A stretch of 7,881 nucleotides of DNA. It comes from Bryobacterales bacterium. Its GTDB lineage: Bacteria; Acidobacteriota; Terriglobia; Bryobacterales; Bryobacteraceae. The stretch lies in the NCBI GenBank assembly GCA_003132865.1, contig PKYZ01000405.1, positions 1 through 7,881 on the forward strand. The letters run 5' to 3'. Of the stretch, positions 5,238 through 7,881 are shown piece by piece. The position numbers and the translations under genes were made by a program. The notes below the pieces were generated by a model. The model saw only the letters and a program-made list of their open reading frames with translations. It had not been told where the DNA came from and did no database searches. Position 1 is the first letter of the stretch. Every line of letters starts with the position of its first letter.

Positions 5238-6557
5238 GTGAGTGCAGATCCCTCACGCGCGATGACGCCGCCTGCGGTCGAGGTTGTGGACCGAACGCGC
5301 CATCACATCGCCCTGCGACTGCTTCCGTTTCTCTTCCTCCTCTATATCGTGAATTATGTGGACCGCACCAACCTCGCATACGCCGCCCTCGGTATGTCCC
5401 GGGACCTAGGATTCAGCGACGAGGTTTTCGGCCTTGGCGCGGGTATCTTCTTCGTAACCTACACGGCGATGCAGGTCCCCGGCGCTCTGCTAGTGGAGTT
5501 TTGGAGCGCTCGCCGGATGATCTCCGCGTCCATGATCGCGTGGGGGTCCCTGACCGTGCTGACCGCGCTGGTCCGGACCCCGGGCCAACTTTGTCTGGCG
5601 CGCTTCCTGTTGGGTGCGGCAGAGGGGGGCTTTTTCCCCGGCGTCATTGTCTATCTGAGCCACTGGTTCAGCCGCGAGGACCGCGGCAAAGCGACCAGCA
5701 ATTTCATGGGCGCCATTCCGCTTTCGTCCGTGCTCGGATCGCCCTTCGCCGGCTGGATTCTCGGCCATCGGTGGCTCGACGTGGCAGGTTGGCGCTGGCT
5801 GTTTCTTCTGGAAGGCCTGCCGGCGATTCTGCTGGGCGTTGTTGCCTACTTCTTTCTGACGGACCGGCCTCGCGAAGCCTCCTGGCTGCAGCCCGAGCGG
5901 CGCAATTGGATCGAGCGGAAACTGCGACAGGAAGCGCCTGCCGGCGCGCCATCGGCGACCAGTTGGCAGGTCCTGGGCTCGCGTACCGTTCTGCTGCTGG
6001 CCGGGCTGACCTTTCTCAACTATTTCGCGAGCTACAGCTTTCTCTTCTGGTTTCCGACCATGCTGAAACGCCTGTCGGGGTTTTCTGACGCACGGGTCGG
6101 ATTGCTGGGCGCCCTGCCCTATGCGGCGACCTTTGTCGCCATGCAGGTCAACGGCTGGCACTCCGACAGGACCCGCGACAGGCGCTGGCACTCCGCGATC
6201 CCGCTGCTGGTGTCGGCGGCCGGATTGCTCGCCCTGATGATCCAACCCCGCTCGCTTCCGGTGTTGCTGGCGTTCTTCACGTTTGGATGTTTGTGCTCCG
6301 CCTATCTGCCCGTGTTCTGGGCGGTCCCGGCCGAACTCCTGGGCCAAACGGCCGCAGCCAGGGCCGTGGGGATGATCAATGGCGTCGGCAGCGTTGCGGG
6401 CTTCGTCGGCCCGTACCTGTTCGGTTACCTGAACACACAAACGGGATCTTTCTCGATTGGGCTATTCCTGATGGCACTGTCGGCAGCGGCTGGAGGTCTG
6501 ATGATCCTGTATGTGGTCCCCGCGGCCACGGCGGCACGCAGCGAGGCGGACTCATGA
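5238..6557 (+). CDS. MFS transporter, anion:cation symporter (ACS) family
   Basis: An uninterrupted 439-residue inner-membrane protein of normal length for the family, with about twelve hydrophobic segments in two halves split by a hydrophilic loop (about residues 208-245). Marks of the ACS branch are NYVDRTNLAYA at the end of TM1 (39-49), RFLLGAAEGGFFPGVIVYLS at 122-141 in TM4, and WRWLFLLEGLPAILLG at 185-200. The inter-TM2/3 motif A is poor (VEFWSARRM), while its repeat in the second half is well kept (GWHSDRTRDRRWH, 306-318). ACS members take up organic anions such as tartrate, phthalate, hexuronates or galactonate with protons or sodium; the substrate cannot be read from sequence. The start is GTG 5238, or ATG 5262 (431 residues); neither has a clear ribosome binding site. 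It starts 60 bases after the transposase remnant and has no partner gene, so substrate clues from an operon are absent. It is the only clearly intact gene here. Confidence 0.93.
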   Translation: MSADPSRAMTPPAVEVVDRTRHHIALRLLPFLFLLYIVNYVDRTNLAYAALGMSRDLGFSDEVFGLGAGIFFVTYTAMQVPGALLVEFWSARRMISASMIAWGSLTVLTALVRTPGQLCLARFLLGAAEGGFFPGVIVYLSHWFSREDRGKATSNFMGAIPLSSVLGSPFAGWILGHRWLDVAGWRWLFLLEGLPAILLGVVAYFFLTDRPREASWLQPERRNWIERKLRQEAPAGAPSATSWQVLGSRTVLLLAGLTFLNYFASYSFLFWFPTMLKRLSGFSDARVGLLGALPYAATFVAMQVNGWHSDRTRDRRWHSAIPLLVSAAGLLALMIQPRSLPVLLAFFTFGCLCSAYLPVFWAVPAELLGQTAAARAVGMINGVGSVAGFVGPYLFGYLNTQTGSFSIGLFLMALSAAAGGLMILYVVPAATAARSEADS

Positions 6558-6617
6558 GGTTTTGCCCGGACGGCCCCCGCCCCCGGTTTGGGCGTATCAT
6601 GATCCTTCGGAGCCCGC

Positions 6618-6905
6618 ATGCCGCCCATTCCCGAAAGAGATCAGTAATCGCTCGTAGTCCGACTCATGCAAGGTTGCGGAGGCGCCTACAGCCCTGAGGT
6701 CCGCCGCAAGCATTACATCTCCGGACCGCAGTGGGCCGCACTACGGATTCGCCGGCAGTTTCTGAAGAACCACCGCACGTGCCCGTGCCCGCCGGGAACA
6801 TGCGCTGTCAACATTCTTGCGAATCCGTCGCTTTCGGTCGAATGGTCAATCCGGGAGTTGGGCCGCGGCTTCTGGGATTGCTCCCGAGCAGTCGCGCAGC
6901 TTTGA
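6618..6905 (+). pseudogene. Weak HNH-nuclease-like N-terminal remnant
   Basis: One frame reads MPPIPERDQ, TAA, then MQGCGGAYSPEVRRKHYISG, PQWAALRIRRQFLKNH and RTCPCPPGT, and ends at TGA 6903-6905. The run Y.S..W..LR.R.L.....C.C resembles the segment before and at the first Cys pair of small HNH endonucleases on phages. No His-Asn-His follows; after CPC the text has no family character. An ORF from ATG 6666 (79 codons) is open but lacks a ribosome binding site. Chance open text is a real alternative. Confidence 0.22.
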
Positions 6906-7285
6906 ACTACAGGGGTGCGCAGCGCGTGCCTACCAGATCGGGCCGTGAAACCTGCTTTCCGGAAACTGGCCCACACGGGCCGGAAGTCGCCTGGTGGAGA
7001 AGTTGACCGTCGGCGTACACAGCGAACGCGGTATCCAAGGCGGCGCTGGAGGCGACCTCGCCGTTACCGTCCGCCGATCTTCTTGATTGATTCCTTTCCC
7101 TAGCCAGTTTCGTTTTGCGCCCCCGCGCCCTGTGTGAATGAGGTGTGAATCAGGGGACCACCCAACCTGATTTGCTTTTGAAACCAGTTGCAGTTTGTTA
7201 CCCACTACACACTCCAAAGTCTGCATGAGAAGTTGATCAATAAATAGAAAAAGAGGAAGGCTCGCTGCGTGGCTGTTTGCTGATC
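6906..7285. other. Gene-free stretch with an AT-rich part
   Basis: No ORF here looks coding on either strand. From about 7150 to 7260 base composition turns more AT-rich (for example AATAAATAGAAAAAGAGG at 7239-7256), unlike the GC-rich genes around. It contains the 11-bp tandem repeat listed separately. No tRNA-like fold or clear terminator was found. Confidence 0.4.
7132..7153. repeat. Two tandem 11-bp repeats
   Basis: GTGTGAATGAG (7132-7142) is followed directly by GTGTGAATCAG (7143-7153), one mismatch, with one helical turn between copies. It could bind a dimeric regulator or be a chance duplication. Confidence 0.4.
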
Positions 7286-7504
7286 CTACTTTTTGTTCGT
7301 CGGCTTGCGCTTGCCGTCGCTCTCTGCGGTGGGGTTGCGCTTCGGTTCGGTGTCCGGCACGTCCACATTCTCCGTGCTGGAATCGACCGCGTCATATTCG
7401 CGTAGCGCTCGCTGTTCCACGCGTTTCTTGGCGTCCTCTTGACGGGCGGATTTGCGGCGCGCATCGCCGCCGGCGCCCGCGGTGCGGACCATGGGCGTGC
7501 CCAT
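7286..7504 (-). CDS. Hypothetical 72-residue highly charged protein
   Basis: The - strand ORF starts at ATG 7504 (a second ATG lies at 7492) and ends with TAG at 7286-7288. After a short Gly/Ala start it is dominated by Arg, Lys, Glu and Asp (KSARQEDAKKRVEQRALREY), then an acidic/Pro-rich stretch and a basic end KRKPTNKK. It has no hydrophobic segment and no motif I recognise; it would be disordered or helical. No clear ribosome binding site lies upstream. The even mix of charged residues looks more protein-like than its antisense frames, but it may be the tail of a lost gene or chance. Confidence 0.3.
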   Translation of the reverse strand: MGTPMVRTAGAGGDARRKSARQEDAKKRVEQRALREYDAVDSSTENVDVPDTEPKRNPTAESDGKRKPTNKK

Positions 7505-7536
7505 AGCTAAGTTGCGGTTGGCGTGGGTGGCGATTG

Positions 7537-7881
7537 GTGATCATCAAAGCGCGCGAGCCGGCCGGCATCATAACGGCGACCGGGGCCGGCGACAAGTGGC
7601 ACCTGGAGACCAAATACCGCTGGGTAAACCAATACAACTTCTATCTGCAGGATGCCGAGTGAGGGCCCCATGTTCGTCCGGGTGTGCCCCTACTTTCCGT
7701 TCTCAACCCGCATCTGACTGAATCAGCACCACTGGCTGGCCCACCAGATGAAGCAAGCCGGCATCCGCTTCGAAGCAAAGCGGAAATGCCTTCCGCCGGT
7801 GTAGCGATCCGGAAGCGCTGCAGAAGATAGCCGACTCCCTCACGTGAACACTTGCTGCGTGGGGTGGCCCAGCGTTGGGAC
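7537..7881 (+). pseudogene. Decayed copy of a conserved protein family of unknown function
   Basis: The protein text moves through all three frames. Frame 1 (7537-7659): VIIKAREPAGIITATGAG, KWHLETKYRWVNQYNFYLQD, AE, then TGA 7660-7662 where the family has Trp. Frame 2 (7670-7783): MFVRVCPYFPFSTRI, TGA 7715-7717, LNQHHWLAHQMKQAGIRFEA. Frame 3 (7785-7844): NAFRRCSDPEALQKIADSLT. Frame 1 again (7846-7881): EHLLRGVAQRWD, running off the window. Each shift is one extra base: in CCCC 7666-7669, in AAA 7784-7786, and T 7845. I recognise the core (YNFY..D.EWG..FVR.CPYFPF, then N.HHWLA) as a recurrent family of a few hundred residues in Acidobacteriota and other bacteria; its function is unknown to me. 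Both ends are missing: similarity starts abruptly at about 7537. Confidence 0.55.

Noticed and set aside
4874..6088. 404-codon ORF on the + strand overlapping the transposase remnant and the MFS gene
   Set aside because: It is Arg/Pro/Ser-rich, has no recognisable motif, and lies out of frame over two genes with clear family signatures. It is a GC-driven shadow.
5490..6440. 316-codon ORF on the - strand opposite the MFS gene
   Set aside because: Composition is Gln/Gly/Arg-rich with no hydrophobic core and no motif, typical of antisense to a GC-rich membrane-protein gene.
6554..6697. ATGA overlap starting a second gene after the MFS transporter
   Set aside because: The reading frame from ATG 6554 is short, Arg/Pro-rich and without any protein-like pattern.
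7660..7717. TGA read as Trp (alternative genetic code) in the unknown-family copy
   Set aside because: The intact MFS gene uses TGG throughout and ends in TGA, and the same copy also has three frameshifts, so decay explains the TGA codons better.
1..7881. CRISPR array, tRNA or rRNA genes
   Set aside because: No regularly spaced identical repeats of CRISPR size, no tRNA-like arm set and no rRNA-conserved text were found by eye.

Overview
The window reads as GC-rich (about 60% by eye) bacterial accessory DNA. The families I recognise suggest an Acidobacteriota chromosome, possibly Candidatus Solibacter-like. These include a secreted Asn/Thr/Gly-rich protein ending in a PSALIPGGLF-type segment, a solo tyrosine recombinase with an LGKLYTERLVP hairpin, and a CPYFPF/NQHHWLA family of unknown function. 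The phylum call is inference from remembered family resemblance. Only one clearly intact gene is present, an MFS transporter. Most of the rest is broken genes and mobile-element debris.

Left part (1-1225, + strand) is phage-like debris. It holds the C-terminal end of a phBC6A51-type helix-turn-helix protein (terminase-small-subunit-like), a second truncated copy of that C-terminus, then a full-length copy broken by a 1-base deletion near 624-631. A stop-riddled stretch that may be a phage structural gene follows. At 1501-2016 lies a secreted-protein gene with a good ribosome binding site and signal peptide but two frameshifts, followed by a weak terminator candidate.

Middle part (2266-4693, - strand) is a mosaic. 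In transcription order it holds a DUF2513-like gene whose 3' end runs out of frame into a tyrosine recombinase, the recombinase catalytic core (its N-terminal domain missing, one frameshift), a stray Fis-type HTH, a 131-codon ORF with a strong Shine-Dalgarno, and a fragment resembling the C-terminus of a plasmid/phage primase-helicase. Two 52-bp direct repeats and a 19-bp palindrome sharing GGTTAACAG punctuate this zone, and two ORFs end on the TGTTAACC of these sites.

Right part (4690-7881, mostly + strand) begins with a beta-propeller fragment joined to the 3' end of an IS3-family transposase that carries an amber codon. The intact ACS-type MFS transporter follows at 5238-6557. After it come a weak HNH-like remnant, a non-coding stretch of about 300-400 bp with an 11-bp tandem repeat, a small charged ORF on the - strand, and a decayed copy of a conserved uncharacterised family. 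That last copy has three +1 shifts and two TGA codons and runs off the window.

I see no CRISPR array, tRNA or rRNA, and no intact multi-gene system. The transporter is the only gene I would expect to make a working product. The most unusual structure is the GTTAAC-punctuated module zone beside the recombinase remnant.
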